Positions 1-7,463 of a DNA stretch of 64,000 nt are shown here, piece after piece. Within the stretch, counting starts at the first letter, position 1; each line of letters starts with the position of its first letter. The notes below the pieces were generated by a model. It did not search any database. It was given only the letters and a program-made list of their open reading frames with translations, and had not been told where the DNA came from. A program made the translations under genes and the position numbers. Source of the stretch: Oscillospiraceae bacterium (lineage in GTDB: Bacteria > Bacillota > Clostridia > Oscillospirales > Ruminococcaceae); NCBI GenBank assembly GCA_017848115.1, contig JAGAKZ010000011.1:1-64000 (forward strand), in the 5' to 3' direction.

Positions 1-300
1 AACCATTCCGGCATAAACAAAAAATCTCATTGGCATATTCGGATTGAACGATGACTGCTGTTCATAAAAGCTCATTGTATCGGCAATCAGGAAAGATACA
101 TCGTTTTTCATATTCATATATACCACGTTTTCAAGGGTCGTAAGCTTTATATCATCAGGATTTGTATATGATGAACCGTTTACAGCATTATACAAACTCA
201 ATGTCCATTCCTTATTTTCAGGGTTTCCGAAAATAAATTTAAATAATCTGTCCTTATACTCACGATTTGTGCCTGTTATTGTTTCTCTTTCGTATGTCAT
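1..300 (-). CDS. Rpn-family nuclease / putative transposase, N-terminal part
   Basis: Partial gene that runs off the left edge; only about the first 100 residues are visible. The translation begins MTYERETITGTNREYKD and continues with RLFKFIFGNPENKEWTLSLY, the opening typical of PD-(D/E)XK 'Rpn' recombination-promoting nuclease / transposase-like proteins that are present in many copies in Ruminococcus and relatives. An AGGAG site at 310-314 lies nine bases before the ATG at 300, which fixes the start. The upstream ATG at 319 is out of frame. A fragment resembling the C-terminal part of the same family occurs at 51333-51653. The family assignment is from memory of conserved openings; the catalytic residues lie partly beyond the window. 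Confidence 0.72.
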   Translation of the reverse strand, partial: MTYERETITGTNREYKDRLFKFIFGNPENKEWTLSLYNAVNGSSYTNPDDIKLTTLENVVYMNMKNDVSFLIADTMSFYEQQSSFNPNMPMRFFVYAGMV

Positions 301-451
301 TGTGTTGTTCTCCTGTCATTTATTATTATTTCTTTGATTTAGTCCGGCAATAAAGTTTTTCTCATAAAAACTATGACTTTATTTAATTTTATTATAATTC
401 AGAACAAAGCAAAAGTCAAGCGTTACCAGCACATTTTTGGTAAAACAAGGA

Positions 452-480
452 TTGACATTTTAACATGGTTTTGATATAAT
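452..480 (+). promoter_or_regulatory. Consensus sigma-A promoter of the methyltransferase gene
   Basis: TTGACA at 452-457 and TATAAT at 475-480 with a 17-base spacer, ending 34 bases before the chosen start codon. Confidence 0.85.
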
Positions 481-514
481 AGACGTAAAAAACAGAACTA
501 TGGAGGAATTTTCA

Positions 515-1300
515 ATGGAGATTACTGACAAAAACTTAGATGGCGGAAAAGCTTTTGACTGGGGAAAAACTTCATCTGATTATGCAAAATATCGTGACAT
601 TTACCCACATGAATTTTATAAGAAAATCATTGACCGAAATTTGTGTATAAAAGGACAGAATATACTTGATCTGGGTACAGGAACGGGGGTTTTACCGAGA
701 AATATGTATTCTTATGGCGGAAAGTGGACAGGTACGGACATTTCCGAAAATCAGATAGAACAGGCAAAGATTTTGTCAGAAGGTATGGATATTGAGTATT
801 ACGCTTATTCGGCTGAAAATTTAAAATTTGAGGAAAATTCATTTGATGTGATTACAGCCTGTCAATGTTTCTGGTACTTTGACCATGAAAATATCATGCC
901 GAAGTTATATAATTTTTTGAAAAAAGACGGACGAATCCTTGTGCTGTATATGGCATGGCTACCTTTTGAAGATAAAATCGCAGGCGAAAGCGAAAAAATC
1001 GTACTCAGATACAGCCCGAACTGGAGCGGAGCCGGAGAAACCATGCACCCGATACATATTCCGGAGTGTTACAAGGAAAAATTTGAACTTATATATCACG
1101 ATGAATACAAACTAAACGTTCATTTCACCCGTGAAAGCTGGAACGGAAGAATGAAAGCCTGTCGTGGCGTAGGCGCTTCCCTTACCCCCGACGAAGTAAA
1201 CCGATGGGAAACCGAACATCTCGCAATGCTCGAAAAAACAGCACCCGACGAATTTGATATCCTGCATTACGGTGCAATCGCCGAACTTAAAAAGAAATAG
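515..1300 (+). CDS. Class I SAM-dependent methyltransferase
   Basis: A 261-residue cytoplasmic methyltransferase of the UbiE/BioC-like class I fold. The SAM-binding motif I, ILDLGTGTGVLPR, is near residues 50-62, followed by an acidic motif II (GTDISENQIEQA) and the motif around FDVITACQCFWYFD. The substrate cannot be told from sequence. I chose the ATG at 515 because GGAGG at 502-506 sits eight bases before it; the in-frame ATG at 500 overlaps that ribosome binding site and would leave none. It is a monocistronic gene between its own promoter and a hairpin terminator. Nothing around it suggests a pathway. Confidence 0.88.
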   Translation: MEITDKNLDGGKAFDWGKTSSDYAKYRDIYPHEFYKKIIDRNLCIKGQNILDLGTGTGVLPRNMYSYGGKWTGTDISENQIEQAKILSEGMDIEYYAYSAENLKFEENSFDVITACQCFWYFDHENIMPKLYNFLKKDGRILVLYMAWLPFEDKIAGESEKIVLRYSPNWSGAGETMHPIHIPECYKEKFELIYHDEYKLNVHFTRESWNGRMKACRGVGASLTPDEVNRWETEHLAMLEKTAPDEFDILHYGAIAELKKK

Positions 1301-1340
1301 TGCTATTACTATGTTAATACAACTCAATAGCAACATTATG

Positions 1341-1366
1341 CCCCACCTTGCAAGTGGGGTTTTCTT
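1341..1366 (+). terminator. Terminator of the methyltransferase gene
   Basis: CCCCAC / GTGGGG hairpin followed by TTTTCTT, 40 bases after the methyltransferase stop codon. Confidence 0.75.
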
Positions 1367-1370
1367 ATGA

Positions 1371-1407
1371 AAAAACTCCTGCTACAAGGAGTAAGGTGTA
1401 GCAGGAG
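1371..1407 (-). terminator. Terminator of the leftward dockerin gene
   Basis: CTCCTGCTAC (1376-1385) pairs with GTAGCAGGAG (1398-1407); on the minus strand a T run follows. A near-identical hairpin at 2701-2740 ends the paralogous gene, so gene and terminator were duplicated together. Confidence 0.85.
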
Positions 1408-1454
1408 CGGAGAGTGTATTAATTTTTTTGGTGTGTAAGAAAAATAATGTACTT

Positions 1455-2519
1455 TTATCCAAGCTTTACATCTTCGCACATGATGTACTGCTTTAAGTGT
1501 GCAAGGTCAGCGATGTTTGTCTTTCCGTCTGCATTACAGTCGAAGTTGATTATCTGGCTATCATTCCACTCTGCATCGCCAATCAAATAAAGACTTAATG
1601 CCGTAAGGTCTGTAAGGTCTGTCACATTATCACCGTTATAGTCGGGGATCAGAGGAGAAAGAATATCAGGCTGTATCACAAAGTCCGGATCAATGGAGAT
1701 TTCAAGTAAATCTTTGCTGTAGCCCTGTGATTCAATGTAACTTTCAATAGCTTTTGCTGATTCTTCATTGCCTGCGATAATTTCCACCTTGCTCTTTGTC
1801 GGGTCATCGAGGTTGAGTTTGTCGCCGACTGTACGCCAATCAAGTTCTTTATTATCCTTTAGATATGCATTTACAACATCAAGGAGTTCATAGATGGATT
1901 TGAATGACTCAAATGAATTACTGGTTTCTTTGTCGCAAATTGGGTTCTCAGTAAAATCATTAAGTTCAGGTGAAAAAATATCCGGTTTTATTACAAAATC
2001 AGGATTAACAGATATTTCAAGTAAATCTTTGCTGTAGCCCTGTGATTCAATGTAACTTTCAATAGCTTTTGCTGATTCTTCATTGCCTGCGATAATTTCC
2101 ACCTTGCTCTTTGTCGGGTCATCGAGGTTGAGTTTGTCACCGACTGTACGCCAGTCAAGGTCTTTATTATCCTTTAGATATGCATTTACAACATCAAGGA
2201 GTTCGTAGATAAATTTGAATGGTTCAAATGAATCACTGATTTCTTTGTCATTGATTATGTCGTCGGGGGTTGTGAGAGGTGCAGTTGTTGATACAATTAT
2301 AAGACCATCAGAATTAATAGGTGCGTGGTTTTCTATTATTGGATTACCTTCTTCATCAAAACCAACAAGTTCATCATAATAACCACCCCAGATTTCATTT
2401 TCATTAGCATCAGTTCCTAATAATTTAGCTATAGCATTTACCTGTAAAACATTTAAGGAACTGGCAGATAAGATTGTAACTGCGGATAAAACTGCGAGTA
2501 ATGATTTAAACTTTTTCAT
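1455..2519 (-). CDS. Secreted dockerin protein with an internal 105-residue tandem repeat
   Basis: A 354-residue exported protein. It has a signal peptide (MKKFKSLLAVLSAVTILS, cleavage probably near residue 29), a short LLGTDANENEIWGG segment, two nearly identical units of unknown function (about residues 92-184 and 197-289, each with KSKVEIIAGNEESAKAIES), and a C-terminal dockerin (about 293-354) with two calcium-loop-like repeats, DYNGDNVTDLTDL and DCNADGKTNIADL. The dockerin should attach it to a cohesin on a cellulosome-like scaffold; the repeat units are not a family I recognise. AGGAGG lies just before the ATG. Signal peptide, the LLGTDA segment and the dockerin tail match the neighbour at 2796-3227 almost exactly, so the two are recent duplicates differing by gain or loss of the repeats. 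Confidence 0.85.
   Translation of the reverse strand: MKKFKSLLAVLSAVTILSASSLNVLQVNAIAKLLGTDANENEIWGGYYDELVGFDEEGNPIIENHAPINSDGLIIVSTTAPLTTPDDIINDKEISDSFEPFKFIYELLDVVNAYLKDNKDLDWRTVGDKLNLDDPTKSKVEIIAGNEESAKAIESYIESQGYSKDLLEISVNPDFVIKPDIFSPELNDFTENPICDKETSNSFESFKSIYELLDVVNAYLKDNKELDWRTVGDKLNLDDPTKSKVEIIAGNEESAKAIESYIESQGYSKDLLEISIDPDFVIQPDILSPLIPDYNGDNVTDLTDLTALSLYLIGDAEWNDSQIINFDCNADGKTNIADLAHLKQYIMCEDVKLG
1653..1931 (-). repeat. Second unit of the 315-bp in-gene tandem repeat
   Basis: Codes for residues 197-289 of the dockerin protein. It is near-identical at base level to 1968-2246 (for example the shared stretch starting at 1701 and 2016), a period of 315 bases or 105 codons, indicating recent duplication. 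Confidence 0.85.
1968..2246 (-). repeat. First unit of the 315-bp in-gene tandem repeat
   Basis: Codes for residues 92-184 of the dockerin protein; partner of 1653-1931. Confidence 0.85.
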
Positions 2520-2700
2520 AAAAAATTCCTCCTGATTAAATTATATTTTTAATGTACGAATTTTGAGATGCTCTATTTGAGATACTCTATAAATATAACA
2601 ATCGAACAGGCTAAAATGTTGGATTTAAAAATTAATTTGTAGGAATTAATAAATTGAGTATTGATTTTTTGTATGCATTGTATATTAGCGATGTGGAAAT

Positions 2701-2740
2701 AAAAAAACTCCTGCTACAAGGAGTACGGGTGTAGCAGGAG
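2701..2740 (-). terminator. Terminator of the second dockerin gene
   Basis: CTCCTGCTAC (2708-2717) pairs with GTAGCAGGAG (2731-2740), with a run of seven T on the minus strand after it. Same hairpin as at 1371-1407. Confidence 0.85.
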
Positions 2741-2795
2741 TGGAGAGTGTATTAAATTTTTTGTGTGTGAAAAAAATTATATGGATTATACACTT

Positions 2796-3227
2796 TTATC
2801 CAAGCTTTACATCTTCGCACATGATATACTGCTTAAGGTGTGCAAGGTCAGCGAGGTTTACTTCATTGTCACCGTTTGTGTCTGCTGTGTACATTTCAAA
2901 ATCGTTGAATGTTTTGTCACCAATCAGATAAAGTGAAAGTTCTGTAAGATCGGTTAAATCTACGCTGTTATTGTTGTCGATGTCACCGGGGGTTGGGAGA
3001 AGTGCTTGTTCAGGTATAGGTCCATCACTTTTAAACACTTCAATTATCGGATTACCTTCTTCATCAAAACCAATAAGTTCGTCATATGTTCCGCCCCAAA
3101 TTTCATTTCCATCAGCATCAGTACCTAATAATTTAGCTTCTGCATTTACTTGGAGAACGTTAAAAGAGGTAACGGACAAGATTGTAACTGCGGATAAAAC
3201 TGCGAGTAAAGATTTAAATTTTTTCAT
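2796..3227 (-). CDS. Small secreted dockerin protein
   Basis: A 143-residue exported protein with the same signal peptide (MKKFKSLLAVLSAVTILS) and the same LLGTDADGNEIWGG segment and dockerin end (IMCEDVKLG) as the protein at 1455-2519, but without the repeat units. The dockerin (about residues 80-143) carries DIDNNNSVDLTDL and DTNGDNEVNLADL loops. With only some 50 residues between signal peptide and dockerin it has no room for a usual catalytic domain, so it may be a short binding or blocking peptide displayed on the scaffold. It starts 12 bases after the protease gene stop, so the two are probably one transcript; AGGAGG is present before the ATG. Confidence 0.83.
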   Translation of the reverse strand: MKKFKSLLAVLSAVTILSVTSFNVLQVNAEAKLLGTDADGNEIWGGTYDELIGFDEEGNPIIEVFKSDGPIPEQALLPTPGDIDNNNSVDLTDLTELSLYLIGDKTFNDFEMYTADTNGDNEVNLADLAHLKQYIMCEDVKLG

Positions 3228-3239
3228 AGAAATTCCTCC

Positions 3240-4364
3240 TTAAAGATTTGGATTGTTATAAATAAAATGCATTATATTAGTGTCTATTCTTTTTGCTGTA
3301 TTACTATAAGCGCCATTACTACCACTGTGTATACCAATTACTGTCATACTCCCATCGGAGTTCATAACATATACAGGGCTACCACTTTCACCACCAACAG
3401 TATCTGTATTGTAATATAAACATTTTGATGATGTTTTACTCTCTGCAAGGAAACCAGAACCTGTTACCATTTCAAAAAACAATTCTGGACGTGACGGATT
3501 ATTTATCACACTATATCCAGTAACGTATATTTCAGGATTTGTATTTCTAACTTTATCACGTGCTACACCTAAGTCAAAACACATATAGTCATACAAATCT
3601 TGAGATACAGTAATCAATGCATAATCTGATTCTGGAGAATATGATGATAAATCTAAGTAATCCTGAGGTACATGATAATAATCAGCACCATATGTACCAT
3701 TAGAAGTTCCATCTGAACTATACAACGTATAAGATAAATCATACGCTAAAGCTTCTTTTTCTGCTTCATATAAGCAATGAGCCGATGTTAAAATCGTATG
3801 TTCATCTACAACAAAACCAGTAACTACATACCTTTTTGCAACTCCATCAATCAATTTAGTGTAATTTAACCGTACTACACCACTTTTAGAATAATCTATT
3901 TCTCTTGTGTCATTTCCGATAATTGCACGAGGTGACATATCTGTTATAGAAGAAACAGGTGATAACGTGTAGTTATTACCAACTTTTGTTCCTGTAGATG
4001 CATTATATTTACCATATGAAACAGCAGACTGAGCTGGAATACTCTCATTTGTGGATGTATATGAAATTAAACATGTTGGAATATCATAACGTATAATATC
4101 AGATATCGCATCAATATCACAATAATCAATAATACCATCTAAATCAACATCTAGTCTCTGCGACATCAAATCATCAGCAGTAGAGTTACTGCCTCCGAGA
4201 AACAACGAAAGATTCGTAAGATCTGTCAAATCTACAGTGCCGTTTCCGTTCACATCACCCTTTAAGTAGGTTGTAGATGTAGATGCACTTGCACTTACCC
4301 CTGAAACAGACACACACATAGCCAATGATAAGATTCCTGTAATTAAAGTTCTAAATTTTTTCAT
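3240..4364 (-). CDS. Secreted trypsin-like serine protease with N-terminal dockerin
   Basis: A 374-residue exported protease. Order: signal peptide (1 to about 28), dockerin (about 35-97, loops DVNGNGTVDLTDL and DVDLDGIIDYCDI), then an S1/V8-like protease domain (about 150-374). The triad is visible: His196 in TSAHC, Asp247 in SDYALI and Ser327 in GGESGSP. It would cleave extracellular proteins while held on a cellulosome-like complex. The dockerin is at the N-terminus, whereas most are C-terminal. I use the ATG at 4364 because GGAGG lies at 4374-4378; the longer TTG-started frame from 4391 would include that ribosome site. It heads a leftward group with the dockerin gene at 2796-3227. Confidence 0.88.
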   Translation of the reverse strand: MKKFRTLITGILSLAMCVSVSGVSASASTSTTYLKGDVNGNGTVDLTDLTNLSLFLGGSNSTADDLMSQRLDVDLDGIIDYCDIDAISDIIRYDIPTCLISYTSTNESIPAQSAVSYGKYNASTGTKVGNNYTLSPVSSITDMSPRAIIGNDTREIDYSKSGVVRLNYTKLIDGVAKRYVVTGFVVDEHTILTSAHCLYEAEKEALAYDLSYTLYSSDGTSNGTYGADYYHVPQDYLDLSSYSPESDYALITVSQDLYDYMCFDLGVARDKVRNTNPEIYVTGYSVINNPSRPELFFEMVTGSGFLAESKTSSKCLYYNTDTVGGESGSPVYVMNSDGSMTVIGIHSGSNGAYSNTAKRIDTNIMHFIYNNPNL

Positions 4365-4430
4365 AGCAAATTTCCTCCAATTTTTTGACAATTAAGTCAA
4401 TTCCCTTTTTTCAATTTTAAATTATTCAAT

Positions 4431-4486
4431 TTTCATAGCATAATACTATGAATTATCTTAAAATTACTCACAAAAAGTAATTTTAA
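4431..4486. repeat. Two AT-rich hairpins upstream of the protease gene
   Basis: Hairpin one pairs TTCATAG with CTATGAA (4434-4453); hairpin two pairs TTAAAATTACT (4458-4468) with AGTAATTTTAA (4476-4486). They lie between the small secreted protein gene and the protease gene. They could be a weak terminator or an operator; neither has a long T run on the minus strand. Confidence 0.5.
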
Positions 4487-4489
4487 AAA

Positions 4490-4897
4490 TCAGGCATTTT
4501 CCTCAGTGCTGTAAGCAGTAATTTCTTCTGAGTTATTTCCTGAATAAGCAGTAAAAACAGATTTTAATCTGTATGTACCGCTTGGTAAGTTGCTTTTGGT
4601 ATTTGTTGCATTTCCACGATATCCAGTATCAGTTTCGCTCCAGATATCAACTATTATCCAAGTGTATGCAAATCCTTTTACTTCAAGAGTCTGAACTATA
4701 TTAATCTTTGTTGTAGTTCCGGAATACCCTGTAGCTCCACTTGTACAAGTTGCTGTTGAGTTTGAAATTGACAATTCTGAACTTGTTGATTTAAGATACA
4801 AAGAATACGGAGAAATATTCTCTGCGGAAATATTAGTTGTACCTACACAAAATGAAGTAGCAACACCACATACTAAACTTAAAAGTTTCTTCAACAT
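4490..4897 (-). CDS. Small secreted protein (DUF6147-like)
   Basis: A 135-residue exported protein: signal peptide MLKKLLSLVCGVATSFCVG, then a Ser/Thr-rich beta-type domain with ATGYSGTTTKINIVQTLE and a closing SGTYRLKSVFTAYSG. The pattern matches a family of short secreted Firmicutes proteins that I recall as DUF6147; no function is known to me. I chose the ATG at 4897 because GGGGG lies at 4906-4910, eight bases upstream; the GTG at 4906 overlaps it. A copy of the sigma-linked 40-bp element (4966-5005) lies about 69 bases upstream, suggesting control by the adjacent ECF sigma factor. Confidence 0.75.
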   Translation of the reverse strand: MLKKLLSLVCGVATSFCVGTTNISAENISPYSLYLKSTSSELSISNSTATCTSGATGYSGTTTKINIVQTLEVKGFAYTWIIVDIWSETDTGYRGNATNTKSNLPSGTYRLKSVFTAYSGNNSEEITAYSTEENA

Positions 4898-4965
4898 CTG
4901 ACACACCCCCTATCTATAATAAGATGTAAAGTATAAAGGTATATCACCTTTTAACCATACTCATA

Positions 4966-5005
4966 AATAATAACAATATATAAGCATAAATCCTGACAAG
5001 AAAAT
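4966..5005 (-). promoter_or_regulatory. Copy 3 of a 40-bp element, candidate ECF promoter
   Basis: On the minus strand ATTTTCTTGTCAGGA, then 14 bases, then TTGTTATTATT. The same two blocks with the same 14-base gap occur at 6049-6088 and 6337-6376. Position relative to the small secreted protein gene fits a promoter. An alternative is that it descends from the sigma coding sequence, since it reads FSCQDLCLYIVII in one frame. Confidence 0.55.
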
Positions 5006-5081
5006 TGAAATTAAAAGTGAGTTCTACTTTTTAAACAAATTTTATAAATTGAAATTAGTAAATTCAAACAATACAAACGTA

Positions 5082-5759
5082 TTATTTCAATACTTTAACA
5101 GATTCAGCAATATCAAACAAAGTTTCTTTTTTTGTGTTTGTGATAATACAAAATAAATAATCTCCGTTATCCCATGTTAAATAATGATAACCTTTATAAT
5201 CTATAAAATATATCGCTTCAATTTTATTAATCATTACATTTTCAATATTGGCATTTTCAGTATTAAGTGTTAATGAAGTATCTTTTACATATTGCGTAAA
5301 ATCAATACTAATATCATCTTTCAAATATTCAATACAATTTTTAGTATTATCCAACATTTCATAAACTACTTCATACCCACTCAAATCATAAGTAATTTCA
5401 TAAATATCTTCAATGGTTTCAGGCACTTGCTTATCATCTGCAGGAGTTATAACAGAATATTTTTCAAATATATTAAATTTTATATTTACAAACACTTCCC
5501 TCAACGCATCAATTTTAACCACCGAAACAGTTGACGCAATCACCAATGCACCAATGGCTACAGCTGTTCTTTTAAATGTGTTGTTTATAAAAGGATAATA
5601 AATTTTATTACGCCGTTTTATAAGTCTGGACATCTTCTTTTCAAATTTTCTTGAAAAAATATGTTCTTCACATTGTTCCGGCAACATATCCGTATATTCT
5701 GATAAAAGTGCTTCACTGACTGCATTTTTAAAATTGTCATCAGACACATTGCTCATCAT
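5082..5759 (-). CDS. Single-pass membrane protein, probable anti-sigma factor (DUF4367-like)
   Basis: A 225-residue protein with a cytoplasmic N-terminal part of about 65 residues, one membrane segment (TAVAIGALVIASTVSVV, near residues 67-83) and an extracellular domain ending in WDNGDYLFCIITNTKKE, which resembles DUF4367 (the W..G..Y lines). The ATG at 5759 overlaps the 3' end of the ECF sigma gene and has AGGAG seven bases upstream, so the two are translationally coupled. The arrangement is that of a membrane anti-sigma factor holding the sigma factor until an outside signal arrives. This role is inferred from context; the cytoplasmic part is not a recognisable zinc anti-sigma domain. Confidence 0.78.
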   Translation of the reverse strand: MMSNVSDDNFKNAVSEALLSEYTDMLPEQCEEHIFSRKFEKKMSRLIKRRNKIYYPFINNTFKRTAVAIGALVIASTVSVVKIDALREVFVNIKFNIFEKYSVITPADDKQVPETIEDIYEITYDLSGYEVVYEMLDNTKNCIEYLKDDISIDFTQYVKDTSLTLNTENANIENVMINKIEAIYFIDYKGYHYLTWDNGDYLFCIITNTKKETLFDIAESVKVLK

Positions 5760-6276
5760 TATCCAACTCCTTTTTAAGTATTTTCTTCCCTCGTTCAAGT
5801 CTTTTCCATACAGCTGATTTGGAAATCCTGAACATTTCGGCAATTTCATTACTACTAAACCCTAGAACATAATACATCAGAAAAACATCTTTATAACTTT
5901 CAGGTAACCCGGAAATCTTCTCAACAACTCTCTTGTATTCATATTTTTCAAGAATATCACTGCTTTCGGATATATTATCGTCCATCTCCGTATTACGCTC
6001 GGACCTTTTTTTATTCTGATTGAATATGTTTATAGAAGTGTTTCTAATAATAATAACAATATAAGCCTCAAGTTCCTGACAAGAAAATAAAGAAATTTTT
6101 TTAAAATTATTTGCAACAGATAAAAACGCGTGCCCAACAGCATCTTCGGCATCGTGTGAATTTCTGAGAATAGAATACGCTATCGCATACATACGCTGTC
6201 TGTATTTTAAATATAATTCTTCAAATTTATCTTTATCATTCTCATCATCAATTATTGTAAAGCATACCCCCAACAT
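5740..6276 (-). CDS. ECF-type RNA polymerase sigma factor (system 1)
   Basis: A 178-residue sigma-70 family protein of the extracytoplasmic-function size class. Region 2 is near residues 20-85 (YRQRMYAIAYSILRNSHDAEDAVGHAF), region 4 near 115-170 (LPESYKDVFLMYYVLGFSSNEIAEMF, a helix-turn-helix). AGGAG lies about ten bases before the ATG. It is followed by its overlapping membrane partner and, further left, by secreted and dockerin genes. One copy of a repeated 40-bp element lies 61 bases upstream of the start and another lies within the gene (6049-6088), which would fit autoregulation. Signal and true targets are unknown. Confidence 0.9.
   Translation of the reverse strand: MLGVCFTIIDDENDKDKFEELYLKYRQRMYAIAYSILRNSHDAEDAVGHAFLSVANNFKKISLFSCQELEAYIVIIIRNTSINIFNQNKKRSERNTEMDDNISESSDILEKYEYKRVVEKISGLPESYKDVFLMYYVLGFSSNEIAEMFRISKSAVWKRLERGKKILKKELDNDEQCV
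6049..6088 (-). repeat. Copy 2 of the 40-bp element, inside the sigma gene
   Basis: ATTTTCTTGTCAGGA, 14 bases, TTGTTATTATT on the minus strand, here coding for FSCQELEAYIVII of sigma region 2. It could be an internal promoter for the membrane partner, or the source from which the other copies arose. Confidence 0.6.
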
Positions 6277-6336
6277 AAACTCTTTCTCCTTTTTAAAATG
6301 AGATCTCTAAAAAAAGACTTTATTAATGCTTCTATT

Positions 6337-6376
6337 AATAATAACAAAACAACTCATTGATTCCTGACAAGAAAAT
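6337..6376 (-). promoter_or_regulatory. Copy 1 of the 40-bp element, candidate autoregulatory promoter
   Basis: ATTTTCTTGTCAGGA, 14 bases, TTGTTATTATT on the minus strand, 61 bases before the sigma start codon. Similarity to copy 2 extends over roughly 75 bases, including the upstream A/T tract. Confidence 0.6.
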
Positions 6377-6435
6377 TAAAAAAATTTTTTTAATACCATA
6401 AACACATATAAAAACAGCCATAACTGCAACCTATA

Positions 6436-6481
6436 AAAACAAATCCCACAGAAATTTTTTTAATCTGCGGGATTTGTTTTT
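6436..6481. terminator. Bidirectional terminator
   Basis: AAACAAATCCCACAGA pairs with TCTGCGGGATTTGTTT, with T runs on both strands; it ends the leftward kinase-like gene at 6502-7251. Confidence 0.85.
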
Positions 6482-6501
6482 GCTATATGTGATACTTGAT
6501 A

Positions 6502-7251
6502 TTATTCGTACTCAACAACATCTATCCACTTTGAAAGAAGTGCCTGTTCTTCAGGTTTGCCCTTTACAGACTGTGAAGCGGCAACTATCGGCATCCACTT
6601 CTGAATGTACTGCTTGGCTGTGTCACTCTTTTTGCAGAAAAGATCAAGATACTTATCTGCGATATCAGGCTTTCCTGCAAGTGAGAAAAGAAGATATGTT
6701 CTTGCAACGTCAGCTGATGCGTTACCCTGTGTTGCGTGTGCCCAGTCTATAATATACGGTGTGCCGTCCTTTGAAATAATAACGTTACTTGGGTTGAAGT
6801 CGCCATGGCAAACTTTGTTGTGCTTAGGCATACTTTCAAGACGTGTGTGAAGTTCATAACGTGTTGTAGCGTCAAGTGATGTAGCAGAGATTTTTCTGTT
6901 CATCTTGTCTTTAAGCTTGTTAAGAAGCGGTGCTTTCTTTTCGTGTACGGACATCTGGAGATCTACAAACATCTCAAGATACTGATCCATCTTGTCAGGG
7001 TTTTTCTCCATAAGTTCAGCAAGTGTTGTGCCTTCGATGAAGTCGGAAACTATTGCCCACTTTCCGTCTATAGCAGTTACTTCAATAACCTTCGGCATTG
7101 CTATACCTGTTTCTTCAACTCTTGCCTGATTGAGTGCTTCGTTAAGTATATCGGACTTTGAATATCCTTCATCAAATACCTTTATTGACTTGTTACCGTC
7201 ACGATAAATAGTCTTACGTACTCTCTTTGCAATTACATTGTCTAAATTCAT
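6502..7251 (-). CDS. Aminoglycoside/choline-kinase-like phosphotransferase
   Basis: A 249-residue cytoplasmic protein of the APH superfamily. The catalytic loop HGDFNPSNVI is near residues 150-159 and the metal-binding IIDWAHA follows near 167-173; the N-terminal lobe has the hinge-like SDFIEGTTLAELM. The family phosphorylates small molecules (aminoglycosides, choline, sugars, homoserine); the substrate here is unknown and resistance should not be assumed. Full length for this compact class. It has its own terminator and no obvious partners. Confidence 0.82.
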   Translation of the reverse strand: MNLDNVIAKRVRKTIYRDGNKSIKVFDEGYSKSDILNEALNQARVEETGIAMPKVIEVTAIDGKWAIVSDFIEGTTLAELMEKNPDKMDQYLEMFVDLQMSVHEKKAPLLNKLKDKMNRKISATSLDATTRYELHTRLESMPKHNKVCHGDFNPSNVIISKDGTPYIIDWAHATQGNASADVARTYLLFSLAGKPDIADKYLDLFCKKSDTAKQYIQKWMPIVAASQSVKGKPEEQALLSKWIDVVEYE

Positions 7252-7415
7252 AAAAAATCTCCTCCTTGCCGGATCTTAAAAATTTTTGCTTATTTATATA
7301 AATCAAAAATAAATAAACTGCTTGATTTACAGCTAAAAACTATATGTTGATTATATCACATTTAAAAACAAAATACAATAGTTTTTTATGAAAAATTCAT
7401 AAAAAAGTTCAATTA

Positions 7416-7449
7416 AAAGCTGTCGCACCATTATTATACGACAGCTTTA
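7416..7449 (-). terminator. Terminator of adhE
   Basis: AAAGCTGTCG (7417-7426 region) pairs with CGACAGCTTT (7439-7448) with a T-rich tract after it on the minus strand. Confidence 0.85.
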
Positions 7450-7463
7450 ATTTTTCAAGTTAA

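Noticed and set aside
500-514. Upstream ATG for the methyltransferase
   Set aside because: It overlaps the GGAGG ribosome site that serves the ATG at 515.
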